A program made the position numbers and the translations under genes. The notes under the pieces were generated by a model, which saw only the letters and a list, made by a program, of their open reading frames with translations, was not told the DNA's origin and searched no databases. From Desulfobulbus sp. (GTDB taxonomy: Bacteria > Desulfobacterota > Desulfobulbia > Desulfobulbales > Desulfobulbaceae): 64,000 bases of DNA. This document shows, piece after piece, positions 43,463-54,083 of the stretch. Position 1 is the stretch's first letter. Each line of letters opens with the position of its first letter. The DNA is taken from the NCBI GenBank assembly GCA_031280615.1, contig JAITGO010000013.1:1-64000 (forward strand), in the 5' to 3' direction.

Positions 43463-44119
43463 ATGTCGTGGTTCATTCAAACTTTTCGATCTTCACTGGG
43501 CAAAAAGTACATCATGGCTTTTACTGGGTTTATGCTGGGCGGGTTTTTGCTCGTCCATACCATAGGCAACAGTACAATTTTCTGGGGGAGAAGCGCGTTT
43601 AATGCCTACGCGCATCATCTGCACTCATTAGGCATTTTTGTTCCTATCTTCGAAATCGGCTTGTACACCATTTTCTTCCTCCATGTTGTCACCGGCATCA
43701 TCCTTTTTCTGGAAAACCGCAAGGCACGTGGCGGCAAATACGAGGTTGAGACCTGTGCGGGCGGCCGAACCCTGGCCTCCAAGACCATGCCCTACACCGG
43801 CGCGGCCATTTTCCTTTTTATCCTCATCCATCTCGCCAATTTTCATTTTGTCGAGAAAACCACGGTGAAAACCATTTCGGACTTTGTCACCCAAGTCCTC
43901 AACAATCCTTTTTTCACTTTGATCTACACTGCGGGCATCTGTCTGCTGTTTATCCATATCAGCCATGGTTTTTGGTCACTGCTTCAGACCTTTGGAATCA
44001 GCCATCCGAAATACGACTACCCGTTGCGCGTTGTTGCCTGGGCACTGGCAGGCATCATGGGTGCTGTATTTCTGTTGATCACTTTCCTCATGGTCATCTC
44101 TCGGAATCAATTGCTCTGA
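43463..44119 (+). CDS. sdhC: Succinate dehydrogenase/fumarate reductase cytochrome b subunit
   Basis: 218 residues with five hydrophobic helices. This is the single, di-heme membrane anchor of B-type complexes: histidines suited as heme ligands occur in LLVHTIG, NAYAHHLHS, FFLHVVTG, LIHLANFH and FIHISHGFW. It exchanges electrons with menaquinone. AGGAAAGG stands just upstream of the ATG. The complex could run as succinate dehydrogenase or as fumarate reductase; sequence alone does not decide. Confidence 0.94.
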   Translation: MSWFIQTFRSSLGKKYIMAFTGFMLGGFLLVHTIGNSTIFWGRSAFNAYAHHLHSLGIFVPIFEIGLYTIFFLHVVTGIILFLENRKARGGKYEVETCAGGRTLASKTMPYTGAAIFLFILIHLANFHFVEKTTVKTISDFVTQVLNNPFFTLIYTAGICLLFIHISHGFWSLLQTFGISHPKYDYPLRVVAWALAGIMGAVFLLITFLMVISRNQLL

Positions 44120-44232
44120 TACTGTAGGTTTACACGAGACGACGGATGATTCCTCCACGGCACCATTTTTGCTCGGACAGGCATCATCTCCACAAGTTTC
44201 ATTCCTTTTAACTTCAGCAAAAAGAAACGACT

Positions 44233-46158
44233 ATGCAGCTTGACGCAAAAATACCTGAAGGACCGATAGCAGAAAAATGGGACAAATGCCGTTTTTCCAA
44301 CAAACTCGTTAACCCTGCCAACAAGCGTAAATACGAAGTCATTATCGTAGGGACAGGCCTGGCAGGCGCTTCCGCCGCAGCAACCCTTGGTGAATTGGGC
44401 TACAACGTCAAATCCTTCTGTATCCAGGACAGCCCCCGTCGGGCGCACTCCATCGCCGCCCAGGGTGGTATCAATGCCGCCAAGAACTATCAGGGCGACG
44501 GCGACTCGATCTTCCGTCTGTTTTACGACACCGTCAAGGGCGGCGACTTCCGCGCCCGCGAGGCTAACGTCTACCGCCTGGCCCAGGTCGCCAACAACAT
44601 TATCGACCAGTGCGTGGCTCAGGGCGTACCCTTTGCTCGTGAATACGGCGGAACCCTTGCCAACCGCTCCTTCGGTGGCGCCCAGGTTTCCCGTACTTTT
44701 TACGCCAGGGGCCAGACGGGACAGCAGCTGTTGCTGGGTGCCTACTCCGCGATGATGCGGCAAGTTGGCACCGGCAAGGTCAAGATGTACACCCGGCGCG
44801 AGATGATGGATCTGGTGGTGGTCGACGGTGTTACCAAAGGCATCATCGTCCGTAACCTGGTCACCGGCGAAATCGAAAAATATTCGGCGCACGCGGTTGT
44901 ACTGGCCACAGGTGGGTACGGCAACGTCTACTTCCTGTCGACCAATGCCATGGCTTCCAACGTGACTGCCGCCTATCGTTCGTACAAGCGTGGCGCGGGA
45001 TTCGCCAATCCTTGCTATGTCCAGATCCATCCGACTTGTATCCCGGTCCATGGCGACTTTCAGTCCAAGTTGACCCTCATGAGTGAGAGCCTGCGCAACG
45101 ACGGACGCGTCTGGGTTCCCAAAAATGTGGGCGATAAGCGCAAAGCGGCCGATATTCCCGAGTCCGAGCGCGATTACTATCTCGAGCGGAAATACCCGTC
45201 CTTCGGTAACCTCGTCCCCCGCGACGTGGCTTCCCGTAACGCCAAACAGGCATGCGACGAAGGCAAGGGTGTCGGCGAGACTGGTCTCGGCGTTTATCTC
45301 GATTTTGCCGATGCGATCAAACGCGACGGTCTGGATGTAATCCTCCGGAAATATGGCAACCTGTTCCATATGTACCAGAAGATTACCGACAGCGACCCGA
45401 CCAAGGAGCCGATGATGATCTATCCGGCCATTCATTACACCATGGGCGGCCTGTGGGTTGACTATCATCTGATGACCACCATTCCCGGCCTCTACGCCAC
45501 CGGCGAGTGCAACTTCTCCGACCACGGTGCTAACCGCCTGGGCGCATCCGCTCTGATGCAGGGCCTGGCCGACGGCTACTTCGTCCTGCCTTACACCATC
45601 GGCAACTACCTGGCAACCGTGGCTCCGGTTCCGACCAACACCGACGATCCGGCCTTCGAAGCTACAGCCAACGAGGTGAAAGAGCAGGTCAACAAGCTCA
45701 TGAAAAACACCAAGAGCGGCAAAAGCGGTCAAACTGTCGATCATTACCACAAGGAACTCGGCAAAATCATGTGGGATTATTGCGGTATGGGCAGGAACAA
45801 AGAGGGGCTGGAGTTGGCCCTCAAGCGTATTCCCGAAATTCGTGCGGAATTCTGGGAAAACGTCATCGTTCCCGGCTCAGGTCAGGACCTCAATCAATCG
45901 CTGGAACGTGCCGGCCGTGTTGCCGACTTCCTTGAATTCGGCGAATTGATGGTTCGTGACGCTCTTCACCGCCAGGAATCTTGCGGTGGTCACTTCAGAG
46001 AAGAAAGCCAGACAGAGGAAAACGAAGCCAAACGTGACGATGCAAACTTCAGCTATGTCGGTGTTTGGGAATACAAAGGTCAGGGAACGGCACCGGAACT
46101 GCACAAAGAGCCGCTGACCTTCGAGTATGTGATTCCTTCACAGCGCAGCTACAAGTAA
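44233..46158 (+). CDS. sdhA: Succinate dehydrogenase/fumarate reductase flavoprotein subunit
   Basis: 641 residues. FAD site [18 protein letters not shown] (36-53), covalent FAD histidine His72 in [13 protein letters not shown], active-site arginine in VPRDVASR, and the [10 protein letters not shown] and [19 protein letters not shown] motifs. The length and insertions match the B-type (Geobacter/Wolinella-like) flavoproteins. It interconverts succinate and fumarate on the cytoplasmic side of the membrane. Order C-A-B is typical for this type. Confidence 0.97.
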   Translation: MQLDAKIPEGPIAEKWDKCRFSNKLVNPANKRKYEVIIVGTGLAGASAAATLGELGYNVKSFCIQDSPRRAHSIAAQGGINAAKNYQGDGDSIFRLFYDTVKGGDFRAREANVYRLAQVANNIIDQCVAQGVPFAREYGGTLANRSFGGAQVSRTFYARGQTGQQLLLGAYSAMMRQVGTGKVKMYTRREMMDLVVVDGVTKGIIVRNLVTGEIEKYSAHAVVLATGGYGNVYFLSTNAMASNVTAAYRSYKRGAGFANPCYVQIHPTCIPVHGDFQSKLTLMSESLRNDGRVWVPKNVGDKRKAADIPESERDYYLERKYPSFGNLVPRDVASRNAKQACDEGKGVGETGLGVYLDFADAIKRDGLDVILRKYGNLFHMYQKITDSDPTKEPMMIYPAIHYTMGGLWVDYHLMTTIPGLYATGECNFSDHGANRLGASALMQGLADGYFVLPYTIGNYLATVAPVPTNTDDPAFEATANEVKEQVNKLMKNTKSGKSGQTVDHYHKELGKIMWDYCGMGRNKEGLELALKRIPEIRAEFWENVIVPGSGQDLNQSLERAGRVADFLEFGELMVRDALHRQESCGGHFREESQTEENEAKRDDANFSYVGVWEYKGQGTAPELHKEPLTFEYVIPSQRSYK

Positions 46159-46226
46159 TGCATACTTGTACACTTGTATAAACGGGTTCATTACTGAAGT
46201 TCAAACTCCAAAGTAGAAGAACGAAT

Positions 46227-46991
46227 ATGTCATCGAAAACGATAAATATAAATGTAAAAATTTGGCGACAGAATGGTCCTCTGGCAAAAGGCGCTTTTGA
46301 GGAACATGCTCTCAAGGACATCAGCACCGATAGTTCTTTTCTGGAAATGATCGACGTGTTGAATGAATGGCTTGCCATCAAGGGTCTCGAGCCCATCGCT
46401 TTTGACCACGACTGCCGCGAAGGCATCTGCGGCATGTGCGGTGCAGTGGTCAACGGAACCGCTCACGGTCCGGACAAAGAGACCACCCTGTGCCAGCTCC
46501 ACATGCGGCGCTTCAAGAATGGGGACACCATCGTCATCGAACCTTTTCGGTCCCAGGGTTTTCCTATCGTCAAGGATCTTATCGTTGATCGCTCGGCCCT
46601 TGACCGCATCATCGCTGCGGGCGGCTATGTTTCCGTCAATACCGGTTCGCCGCAGGATGGCAACACCATCCTCATCCCGCAACATGTGGCTGAGCAAGCC
46701 ATGGACGCCGCCGCTTGCATTGGTTGCGGCGCCTGTGCCGCCGCCTGCCCCAACGGTACCCCCATGCTGTTCTTGGGTGCAAAGGTTGCCCAACTGGCCT
46801 TGTTGCCTCAAGGCAAAATGGAAGCCAAAAAGCGGGCTATCAACATGGTCATGCAGATGGACAAAGATGGTTTTGGCAACTGTGGCAACGAACGCGAGTG
46901 CGAAAATGTCTGCCCCAAGGGCATCACAATTCGCAATATCGCCCGCCTGAACAGAGAGTTTCTCAAGGCTTCCTTCACCATCGATCATTGA
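46227..46991 (+). CDS. sdhB: Succinate dehydrogenase/fumarate reductase iron-sulfur subunit
   Basis: 254 residues. [2Fe-2S] ligands Cys63, 68, 71 and 89 (CREGICGMC), 4Fe-4S motif [14 protein letters not shown] (Cys164, 167, 170, 174) and further cysteines at 219, 225 and 229 for the remaining cluster ([14 protein letters not shown]). It carries electrons from the flavoprotein to the cytochrome b subunit. A very strong terminator follows 25 bases after the stop, closing the three-gene operon. Confidence 0.97.
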   Translation: MSSKTININVKIWRQNGPLAKGAFEEHALKDISTDSSFLEMIDVLNEWLAIKGLEPIAFDHDCREGICGMCGAVVNGTAHGPDKETTLCQLHMRRFKNGDTIVIEPFRSQGFPIVKDLIVDRSALDRIIAAGGYVSVNTGSPQDGNTILIPQHVAEQAMDAAACIGCGACAAACPNGTPMLFLGAKVAQLALLPQGKMEAKKRAINMVMQMDKDGFGNCGNERECENVCPKGITIRNIARLNREFLKASFTIDH

Positions 46992-47459
46992 TTTTCAATT
47001 TTCAGGAAGTATCTGCAAGGGTTATATCGCCAAGAGGCGATATAACCCTTTTTTTGTGCGCGGGACTTGTGATGTGTGTCGTTTTTCCCGATGCCGCTCG
47101 ACTTGCGGTCACGTGAGGCGACGGGTACTGACTTTATTCTTGCCGAGTCCATCGCGCCATGAAATCCTCCCTTGTTCCTCGACAAGGGACTCTGCGTGGT
47201 TCACTTTCGCAGCCTGAACGTTGCACATGTTTTTGCTTCCTCCTTTCCACACAAACATGCTATCAGCTTCGTATGCCCCTCTTCTTATTCCGATTCCCAA
47301 ACCAACCACGATGTGATTTAAAGAGCAAAACTTGGCGATAAAGACAGATTGTTGCGGCTAAAGGTGAAATCTCTTGCCACACAAAGATTTTTCTTCGCTA
47401 CGCAGGTCAAACTGCTCCGGAAATTTGTTTCATTTTCAAAGTGGGATTGGAATTATCGC
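46992..47459. other. Intergenic region between sdhB and the DctB-like gene
   Basis: 468 bases. It holds the sdh terminator (47017-47055); the rest has no supported gene. The kinase frame is open upstream to 47349 but without a ribosome site. Confidence 0.5.
47017..47055 (+). terminator. Rho-independent terminator of sdhCAB
   Basis: A perfect 15-bp stem (47017-47031 with 47036-47050) with AAGA loop is followed by T5 after two T in the stem. Being symmetric in A/T tails it could work in both directions. Confidence 0.95.
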
Positions 47460-49301
47460 ATGAAAACCTTTCCAAAGATCAATTACTTTGTTGCACTTTT
47501 CATCTATACATTGATCATAGCCGGCAACGTCTGGTGGTCATTCACCTGGCTGTACCATCAAAAACTGAAAGATCTTGCTGAAGAAGGTGCATCACGTCTG
47601 GAATTATACAGCACCTACTTGCAAGGTGTTTTAGAGAAATACGAAAATTTTCCTGAACTATTGGCCAACGACAGGGTGCTGGTGCAACAACTCGCCGCTC
47701 CCAATACGCCTGAAAAAGTCAACTTTCTAAACCGATACTTGGAAAAAATCAACCGCATCAGCCATGCATCCGACATCTATCTCATGGATAGCAAGGGTAT
47801 GACCATTGCAGCCAGTAACTGGCAAGAAGCCTCACCTTTTGTCGGTCAGGACTTCGGCTATCGCCCCTATTTTCACCAGGCTATGCAAGGACGACTGGGC
47901 AGATACTTTGCTTTGGGCAAAACCTCTAGTATCCGTGGTTATTATTTTGCCTATCCAATCTGGCAGCAAGACAGAATTCTCGGTGCCCTTGTTCTGAAAA
48001 TCAATATAGATTCCGTCGAAAATAATTGGGGGCATGACGATCAAACCTTTATCGTTACCGATTCCGATGGCGTGATCTTTCTATCGACAAATAAAGATTG
48101 GCGATTTCATACAATCATACCTTTGACCGATGAACTCCGCCAACGTATTATAAAAAGCCAACGCTACCCAGATGTTACTCTGAAAACACTTGATATAATT
48201 AAAGAAGAAGACAGCGCTGCAGGCAAAATCATTAGAACTAAGTCAGCTCAGCAATTGCAGGCAAAAGATTTTTTACTTCAGACCCACGCCATGGAACAGG
48301 CAGGGTGGGATGTCCATGTTCTGACCGATACCTGGCGAGTCGAACGATTCGTATTTCTTGTTTTTATCGCACTCAACGCCTTACTGGCCTTGAGCGTTTT
48401 GGTTGCGCTCCTCATTAAACAACGTCGTCAGCGTGTAATCGACCTCAAACGCTTCGAGGATCAAGCTCGTCGCGTCCTTGAGGAAGCTAATGAGCAGCTT
48501 GAGACCAGGGTCATCGAGCGCACGCAGGAGCTGACTCAAACCAACACCTTGCTGCGTAAGGAAATCGAAGACCGCAAACGGGTTGAACAGGCTCTGCGCA
48601 ACACTCGATCCGAATTGGTGCATGCCGCCAAGATGGCGGCACTCGGCCAAATGTCAGCAGGCATCAACCATGAATTGAATCAACCCTTGGCTGCCATTCG
48701 CAGCTACTCGGACAATGGTCGACAGTTTCTTGCCAAGGGAAGATCGACGGAAGCCATGTGGAATCTCGAACAAATCAGTGAACTTACCGATCGGATGGCG
48801 CAAATTGGAGTGCAGCTGAAGCAATTTTCACGCAAAACAAGCGGGCAATTGAGCCAAGTGCCATTGCACAGCGTCATCGATGGCGCATTGGAAATCTTGA
48901 ATCCTGTGATCCGTAAAACCGATACATGGATCAAAGTGGTTATAGATCCTGAATATCTTGACGTTCGCGCCAATTATGTATTACTCCAGCAGGTTCTAGT
49001 GAACTTGGTCAGCAATGCTTTACATGCTGTTGAAGGTGCACCGCGACAGGAAATCAATATCCGGGCCTATCGCCGCGAAGACACAGTGATTGTCAGTGTA
49101 GCCGATAGTGGGCCAGGTATTGCCCCCGACCACTTGCCCCATATTTTTGAGCCGTTTTTCACAACCAAACAAGCTGGCCAGGGCTTGGGACTGGGACTGA
49201 CCATTACCGAACGAATCCTCCATGAAATGAATGGTGGAATCATTCGAGTTGCGTCCACCGAATGTGGAGCGAAATTCGAGTGTTTTTTTGAGGAAGCTTG
49301 A
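47460..49301 (+). CDS. dctB: DctB-type C4-dicarboxylate sensor kinase
   Basis: 613 residues. TM1 at about 8-28, a large periplasmic double-Cache domain (SHASDIYLMDSKGMTIAASN, FGYRPYFHQAMQGRLGRYF) and TM2 at about 300-322, then a coiled coil and the kinase core MAALGQMSAGINHELNQPLA (HisKA) and GQGLGLGLTITERIL (HATPase). The HELNQPLAAIRSYSDN block is diagnostic of DctB-like kinases. It senses C4-dicarboxylates such as succinate or fumarate, which suits its place after sdhCAB. The start ATG 47460 is preferred over an upstream TTG. Confidence 0.9.
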   Translation: MKTFPKINYFVALFIYTLIIAGNVWWSFTWLYHQKLKDLAEEGASRLELYSTYLQGVLEKYENFPELLANDRVLVQQLAAPNTPEKVNFLNRYLEKINRISHASDIYLMDSKGMTIAASNWQEASPFVGQDFGYRPYFHQAMQGRLGRYFALGKTSSIRGYYFAYPIWQQDRILGALVLKINIDSVENNWGHDDQTFIVTDSDGVIFLSTNKDWRFHTIIPLTDELRQRIIKSQRYPDVTLKTLDIIKEEDSAAGKIIRTKSAQQLQAKDFLLQTHAMEQAGWDVHVLTDTWRVERFVFLVFIALNALLALSVLVALLIKQRRQRVIDLKRFEDQARRVLEEANEQLETRVIERTQELTQTNTLLRKEIEDRKRVEQALRNTRSELVHAAKMAALGQMSAGINHELNQPLAAIRSYSDNGRQFLAKGRSTEAMWNLEQISELTDRMAQIGVQLKQFSRKTSGQLSQVPLHSVIDGALEILNPVIRKTDTWIKVVIDPEYLDVRANYVLLQQVLVNLVSNALHAVEGAPRQEINIRAYRREDTVIVSVADSGPGIAPDHLPHIFEPFFTTKQAGQGLGLGLTITERILHEMNGGIIRVASTECGAKFECFFEEA

Positions 49302-49310
49302 GCAAAAGTC

Positions 49311-50666
49311 ATGGAAAAAGAGAACAACGTCATTTTTATTGACGATGAAAAGCATATTCGTCAGGCCAACACTCAGACGCTTGAGCTAGCCGATTTCAAT
49401 GTTCTTTGCCTTGAGGACGCCGAAAGCGCTTTTCCTCATCTCTCCAAAGATTGGCCCGGCGTGGTCATCTGCGATATTCGTCTGCCACGCATGGATGGCC
49501 TCGAATTTCTGCTGCAAGTACAGAAAATCGACCGCGACCTTCCCGTCATCCTGATAACTGGTCACGGCGACATCTCAACCGCGGTCCAGGCCATGCGGGA
49601 CGGTGCCTATGATTTTATCGAAAAACCCTATTCGGCGGAACGATTGGTCAAAACGGTGGGGAGGGCATTGGAAAAACGAACGCTGACCCTTGAAAACCGC
49701 ATTCTTCGGCAGGAATTGGAAGCGCACAGCGCTCCGGGACCACGCATCATCGGCAAAACGGAAGCCATGGTACGGCTGCGGGCAACCATTGCCAGGATTG
49801 CCGATACCAGTGCGGACATTCTGATTGTAGGAGAAACTGGAACAGGCAAAGAGCTGGTTGCCAGATCGTTACATGAACACAGTCAGCGCAGGACTAAAAA
49901 TTTCGTAGCCATCAATTGCGGCGCAGTGCCCGAAAGCGTGATTGAAAGCGAACTGTTCGGTCACGAAGCTGGTGCCTTCACCGATGCCAAGATAACCAGG
50001 ATCGGCAAGTTCGAACATGCCGACGGCGGCACTCTGTTGCTCGACGAAATCGAATCCATGCCGCTCAGGACCCAAGTCCATCTGCTGCGTGTCCTGCAGG
50101 AGAGAGTCTTGGAACGGCTCGGTTCCAACAAGCTTATCCCTCTGGATGTTCGGGTGGTGGCTGCCTCGAAGATCAACCTTTTACAAGCGGCTGATATCGG
50201 TCAATTTCGCGAGGATCTTTATTATCGGCTCAATGTGGTATGCCTGGAAATCCCTCCCTTGCGGACGCGTCTTGAGGATATTCCCCTGCTCTTTCATCAC
50301 TTCCTTCTGGTTGCCGGCCACAGGTATCAACAAGAGGTTCCACTGCCGAAACCGGTGCAGATGAATGTGCTCATGACGTATAACTGGCCTGGAAATGTCC
50401 GGGAGCTGCGCAACCTGGCCGAGCGCTATGTCCTACTGGGCAGCCAATATGGCTGGTCGCTTGATCGGTTGCTGTCGGGTAGCGAAAAAAAGCAGGATTA
50501 CAGTCTGGCCGGTCAAGTCGACAGTTTTGAACGGGCGCTGATCGAGCAGGCGCTACTCGCCAGCAACGGGAGCATCAAAAATACGATGGACGCCTTGCGC
50601 ATTCCTCGTAAGACCCTCTCCGACAAAATGCGCAAATATGGGTTGGACAAGAGCGATTACAAATGA
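49311..50666 (+). CDS. dctD: DctD-type sigma-54 response regulator
   Basis: 451 residues. Receiver domain with Asp55 (VVICDIRLPRMDG), AAA+ ATPase with Walker A GETGTGKE (174-181), and a Fis-type helix-turn-helix at the C-terminus (IKNTMDALRIPRKTLSDKMR). The sigma-54 contact loop reads GAFTDA (221-226) instead of the usual GAFTGA. It follows the kinase by 9 bases. Target genes (C4-dicarboxylate transporter) are not in the window. Confidence 0.92.
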   Translation: MEKENNVIFIDDEKHIRQANTQTLELADFNVLCLEDAESAFPHLSKDWPGVVICDIRLPRMDGLEFLLQVQKIDRDLPVILITGHGDISTAVQAMRDGAYDFIEKPYSAERLVKTVGRALEKRTLTLENRILRQELEAHSAPGPRIIGKTEAMVRLRATIARIADTSADILIVGETGTGKELVARSLHEHSQRRTKNFVAINCGAVPESVIESELFGHEAGAFTDAKITRIGKFEHADGGTLLLDEIESMPLRTQVHLLRVLQERVLERLGSNKLIPLDVRVVAASKINLLQAADIGQFREDLYYRLNVVCLEIPPLRTRLEDIPLLFHHFLLVAGHRYQQEVPLPKPVQMNVLMTYNWPGNVRELRNLAERYVLLGSQYGWSLDRLLSGSEKKQDYSLAGQVDSFERALIEQALLASNGSIKNTMDALRIPRKTLSDKMRKYGLDKSDYK

Positions 50667-50971
50667 GGCAGCAATCACCTCCATGCAGGTGGCATACCGT
50701 CTACAAACAGGGCAACGGAGCTGTCGGTCAACCGATGTGGCGCAATGTTGTAGGTGGGGTTATCGGAGTTCTAGAAACAAAGGAGGCCATTTTTCTGACC
50801 AACTTCAAAAGAATTTCAGGGCGACAAAACAATAGCGCCCAACTCTGCGGAGAGCCGGGCGCTATCTATCTCCAACTTCTCCCCCAAAAGGTGAAGATTT
50901 TTTTGGTTGCAGTCGAATTGCTTTGAACAATCAATCTATCAATGCAATTCCATTGCTCTTGTTTGTCAGGA
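50667..50971. other. Region between dctD and acuB
   Basis: 305 bases between converging genes, no gene apart from the hairpin at 50832-50865. Confidence 0.5.
50832..50865 (-). terminator. Hairpin terminating the AcuB-like gene
   Basis: ATAGCGCCC (50832-50840) pairs with GGGCGCTAT (50857-50865), with a small inner hairpin. On the minus strand TGTTTTGT follows, fitting a terminator for the leftward acuB; it also lies downstream of dctD. Confidence 0.65.
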
Positions 50972-51649
50972 TCAATAAATTTCTCGAGTATTATTTTTGT
51001 GATCCACCATGTACAGCAACTTTGATTTTTCCTTGAGTGCTGTTTTCATTGCTTCCAATTTTACACGATCAATGCTGTACATGCGGATATATACATTGCG
51101 ATATCCTTCTGGTACTTTTTCATAGGAAGTGAGAATACTGGCAATCCTTCCTCCAAATTGACGGATAATGTGGGCAACTTCCAAGATTGACCCCTCTCTG
51201 TCTTCCAAAGCAAAAGCAAACTGGATACCTTTTTTCCCAATACCTGTCAGGGAAATAATCACTTTAAACAAATCGGTATGGGTTATTACTCCAACGACAC
51301 TACCGTCAATATCCACGACAGGAACGCCAGATATTTTGTTACTCATCAAGACTTCAGCGGTTTCTTCAATTGTGAAATCTTTGGGAACCGTAATCGGTTT
51401 CGCCGACATAATGTCTTTAACCTTAACGGTCGACAGGAGATAAAGAAGCTCATGAATTTCCAAGGTGGTTGCATCAGATGGAGATGATTTTTTCAAGTCT
51501 CTATCGGTTACAATGCCCACCAGGCGATTTTTATCCATGACAGGCAGCATGGAAATTCTGTGTGTTTTCAACAAATTTATAGCTTCTTGCATGGAACTTT
51601 GCTGATCTATCGTTATCGCTGGCGTATTCATCCAATTTTTTACAAGCAT
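50972..51649 (-). CDS. acuB: CBS-domain protein with C-terminal ACT-like region (AcuB-like)
   Basis: 225 residues. Two CBS motifs (MLVKNWMNTPAITIDQQSSM and ISMLPVMDKNRLVGIVTDRD; VKDIMSAKPITVPKDFTIEE and GVPVVDIDGSVVGVITHTDL) bind adenine nucleotides; the C-terminal 85 residues look like an ACT-type ligand domain (FALEDREGSILEVAHIIRQF). The order matches AcuB of acetoin-utilising bacteria, but here no acu genes are near. It lies behind livF on the same strand by 75 bases. Confidence 0.85.
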   Translation of the reverse strand: MLVKNWMNTPAITIDQQSSMQEAINLLKTHRISMLPVMDKNRLVGIVTDRDLKKSSPSDATTLEIHELLYLLSTVKVKDIMSAKPITVPKDFTIEETAEVLMSNKISGVPVVDIDGSVVGVITHTDLFKVIISLTGIGKKGIQFAFALEDREGSILEVAHIIRQFGGRIASILTSYEKVPEGYRNVYIRMYSIDRVKLEAMKTALKEKSKLLYMVDHKNNTREIY

Positions 51650-51724
51650 GGGGATGGCCTCCGGTATTGATGCTGGCTAATAAAGAAAAAAATTGAGATT
51701 GCTACAATCAAGTCAACCAAATAA

Positions 51725-52429
51725 CTATACACCAAGATACGCCGCCTGAACGTGCGGATTGTTCAACAGATCGGTTCCTGTTCCCTCAAGAGTGGCTCTG
51801 CCGTTTTCCAGCACATATGCTCTGTCCGCGATGGTGAGGGTTTGTTTGACGTTCTGTTCCACAATCATCACGGTCACGCCCTCTTTCCGGATTCGATTGA
51901 TAACGTTGAATATCTCACGGACTAAGATCGGTGCGAGCCCAAGAGACGGTTCATCCAGCATCAGAAGTTTGGGTTTGGACATCAGCCCCCTGGCGATGGC
52001 CACCATCTGCTGTTCCCCGCCACTCAAAGTACCCGAAAGCTGATATTGGCGTTCCCGCAGCCGAGGGAACAGATTGAATATCATTTCCTTGGTTTTTGCG
52101 CGATCTCTACGTGCCTCTCCCTTCAACGAACCCATATCCAAATTTTCCTCAACCGTCATCTCCACAAAGAGACGCCTGGCCTCGGGAACATGGGCGATTC
52201 CCATCTCAATGAGATGAAAGGGCTCGATCATATGGATGGGTCGATTCTCGAAAAGGATTTCCCCTCTCTTTGGTCGAAGAATGCCGGATATGGTTTTGAG
52301 AGTTGTGGATTTTCCGGCTCCGTTCGCACCGATCAATGCTAAAACTTCACCTTGTTTGACTGTAAAAGACAAATCCCAAATTACTTGGACATCCCCGTAA
52401 GAGACATCGATGTTTTTTATTTCAAGCAC
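51725..52429 (-). CDS. livF: Branched-chain amino acid ABC transporter ATPase LivF
   Basis: 234 residues. Walker A GANGAGKSTTLK, ABC signature LSGGEQQMVAIARGL, Walker B LLMLDEPSLGLAP and the switch His region VMIVEQNV are intact. It energises uptake with LivG. The order K-H-M-G-F is the standard liv operon order. Confidence 0.96.
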   Translation of the reverse strand: MLEIKNIDVSYGDVQVIWDLSFTVKQGEVLALIGANGAGKSTTLKTISGILRPKRGEILFENRPIHMIEPFHLIEMGIAHVPEARRLFVEMTVEENLDMGSLKGEARRDRAKTKEMIFNLFPRLRERQYQLSGTLSGGEQQMVAIARGLMSKPKLLMLDEPSLGLAPILVREIFNVINRIRKEGVTVMIVEQNVKQTLTIADRAYVLENGRATLEGTGTDLLNNPHVQAAYLGV

Positions 52430-52434
52430 CGTTT

Positions 52435-53145
52435 TTACTCTCCCAGATAGGCTTCAATGACCAGAGGATTGTTGCGAATCTCCTGAGGAATTCCTTCGGC
52501 AATTTTTTGGCCATAATTGATCACCACAATCCTGTCGGAAATACTCATGATGACTTTCATGTGATGCTCAATAATCATGATCGTAATTCCGCGGGCTTTT
52601 ATACTTTTAATAATTTCAATGGATTCATTCAATTCAGAATGATTCAATCCAGCAAAAGACTCATCCAGCAGAAGCAGTTCTGGCTGAGTCGCTAGAGCTC
52701 GCGCGATTTCCAGTTTTTTGCGTTTACCTAATGGCAGGCCTCGGGAAATGACATCTTTATCTTCTTCAAGTCCGGTAAAACGAATGGTTTCCATGGCAAT
52801 TTCAACGGCTTCGGCTTTATTTTTAGCCCGTAGAAATGCCGATGCAATGACATTATCCAGCACACTCATTCGTTGGAGAGGTTTGACAACCTGAAATGTC
52901 CGAGCCAGACCAAGTTTACAAATCTGGTGAGGTTTCATGCCGGAGATAACCTGTCCCTTGAACAGTACCTGACCTTTTGTTGGGGGATACACCCCATCCA
53001 CGATATTGAACAAGGTAGTCTTGCCGGCGCCGTTTGGCCCGATCAGTCCCAGGATTTCTCCTTTTTGAATCGTAAAGGAAACATTCGAGGAGGCGGCCAA
53101 TCCCCCAAACAGTTTCGAAACATTCCTGATTTCCAGCAAACTCAT
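52435..53145 (-). CDS. livG: Branched-chain amino acid ABC transporter ATPase LivG
   Basis: 236 residues. Walker [13 protein letters not shown], Walker [16 protein letters not shown] and [20 protein letters not shown]. The signature reads [15 protein letters not shown], a variant of the usual LivG form LAYGQQRRLEIARA. It overlaps livM by 4 bases and precedes livF by 5. Confidence 0.95.
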   Translation of the reverse strand: MSLLEIRNVSKLFGGLAASSNVSFTIQKGEILGLIGPNGAGKTTLFNIVDGVYPPTKGQVLFKGQVISGMKPHQICKLGLARTFQVVKPLQRMSVLDNVIASAFLRAKNKAEAVEIAMETIRFTGLEEDKDVISRGLPLGKRKKLEIARALATQPELLLLDESFAGLNHSELNESIEIIKSIKARGITIMIIEHHMKVIMSISDRIVVINYGQKIAEGIPQEIRNNPLVIEAYLGE

Positions 53146-54083
53146 TTGTAAGCGCCTCCGACTTTGAACAGGCGTTTGATTTTTTGAAAATCCCCGACAA
53201 TTCCATTCGGCAGAAAGATGATGATCAAAATCAGCAAGATTCCGAAAAATGTCTGATGCGCCACTCCCAACCCGGGAATGGAGCGAACCAATTCTGCCAG
53301 AAAAACCATGATGATCGCGCCGACAAAAGGACCTAACAAGGTGGCCACACCACCGACCATTACGATCATAATCGTTACTATCGATATGTCATGCAGAGCA
53401 AAGACAACATGCGGATCAATGTACCCCATGTAGTTCGTGTAAAATGCCCCGGCAATACCTGTGAGGGCACCACTGATGCACAACGCAATGGTTTTGTACC
53501 AGGTGGTATCGATACCCAGAGATTCTGCCGCGTCCTGATCCTCGCGGATGGCAACAAAATAATACCCTATTTTGGACTGCATCAGATATTTGACCACAAG
53601 AAAAGTGGCCGTCGCGATTGCCAGTATGATGTAATAATAGTAGGTCTTGTCGATCCAAGTTCTTTCTTGAATCAGGATACCGATATTACCACCGGTCAGC
53701 CAGTTCAGATTCTCGGCAGATACCCGCATCATCTCGCCCATAGCCAAGGTTGCCAGAGCAAAAAACGGCCCCCTGAGCCTCAGAACAATCAAACCGAGAA
53801 GAAATGAAAAACCGGTGACCACGACTATACTGATGGGAATCCCCCACCATGGGGAAAGCTTGAGTTGGTAGTACAGGATACCGGATGTATAGGCCCCGAC
53901 GCCAAAATAGGCGGCATGGCCGAAAGAGACCTGACCGCAGTAGCCGGCAAGAAGGTTCCACGCCATCCCCACCGCCGACCACATGATGACCAAAATGACC
54001 ATGTGCAACATATAGGAACTCAGCCCGACCAACGGCAATACCGCCAGAAAAGCCAGCACTATCAGAGGGAGATATTTTTTCAT
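53142..54083 (-). CDS. livM: Branched-chain amino acid ABC transporter permease LivM
   Basis: 313 residues from ATG 54083, which overlaps the livH stop (ATGA); the frame is open further upstream inside livH. Hydrophobic throughout (about 8-10 helices) with WNLLAGYCGQVSFGHAAYFG and VLRLRGPFFALATLA, the LivM family signatures, and the ATPase-contact loop FVAIREDQDAAESLGID. Confidence 0.95.
   Translation of the reverse strand: MKKYLPLIVLAFLAVLPLVGLSSYMLHMVILVIMWSAVGMAWNLLAGYCGQVSFGHAAYFGVGAYTSGILYYQLKLSPWWGIPISIVVVTGFSFLLGLIVLRLRGPFFALATLAMGEMMRVSAENLNWLTGGNIGILIQERTWIDKTYYYYIILAIATATFLVVKYLMQSKIGYYFVAIREDQDAAESLGIDTTWYKTIALCISGALTGIAGAFYTNYMGYIDPHVVFALHDISIVTIMIVMVGGVATLLGPFVGAIIMVFLAELVRSIPGLGVAHQTFFGILLILIIIFLPNGIVGDFQKIKRLFKVGGAYK

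Noticed and set aside
44107..45750. 547-residue minus-strand frame opposite sdhA
   Set aside because: Antisense of a well-conserved flavoprotein with no domain of its own.
47200..47230. Sigma-54-like TGG...CGC upstream of the DctB-like gene
   Set aside because: The GG-GC spacing is 9 and not 10, and the flanking bases do not match.
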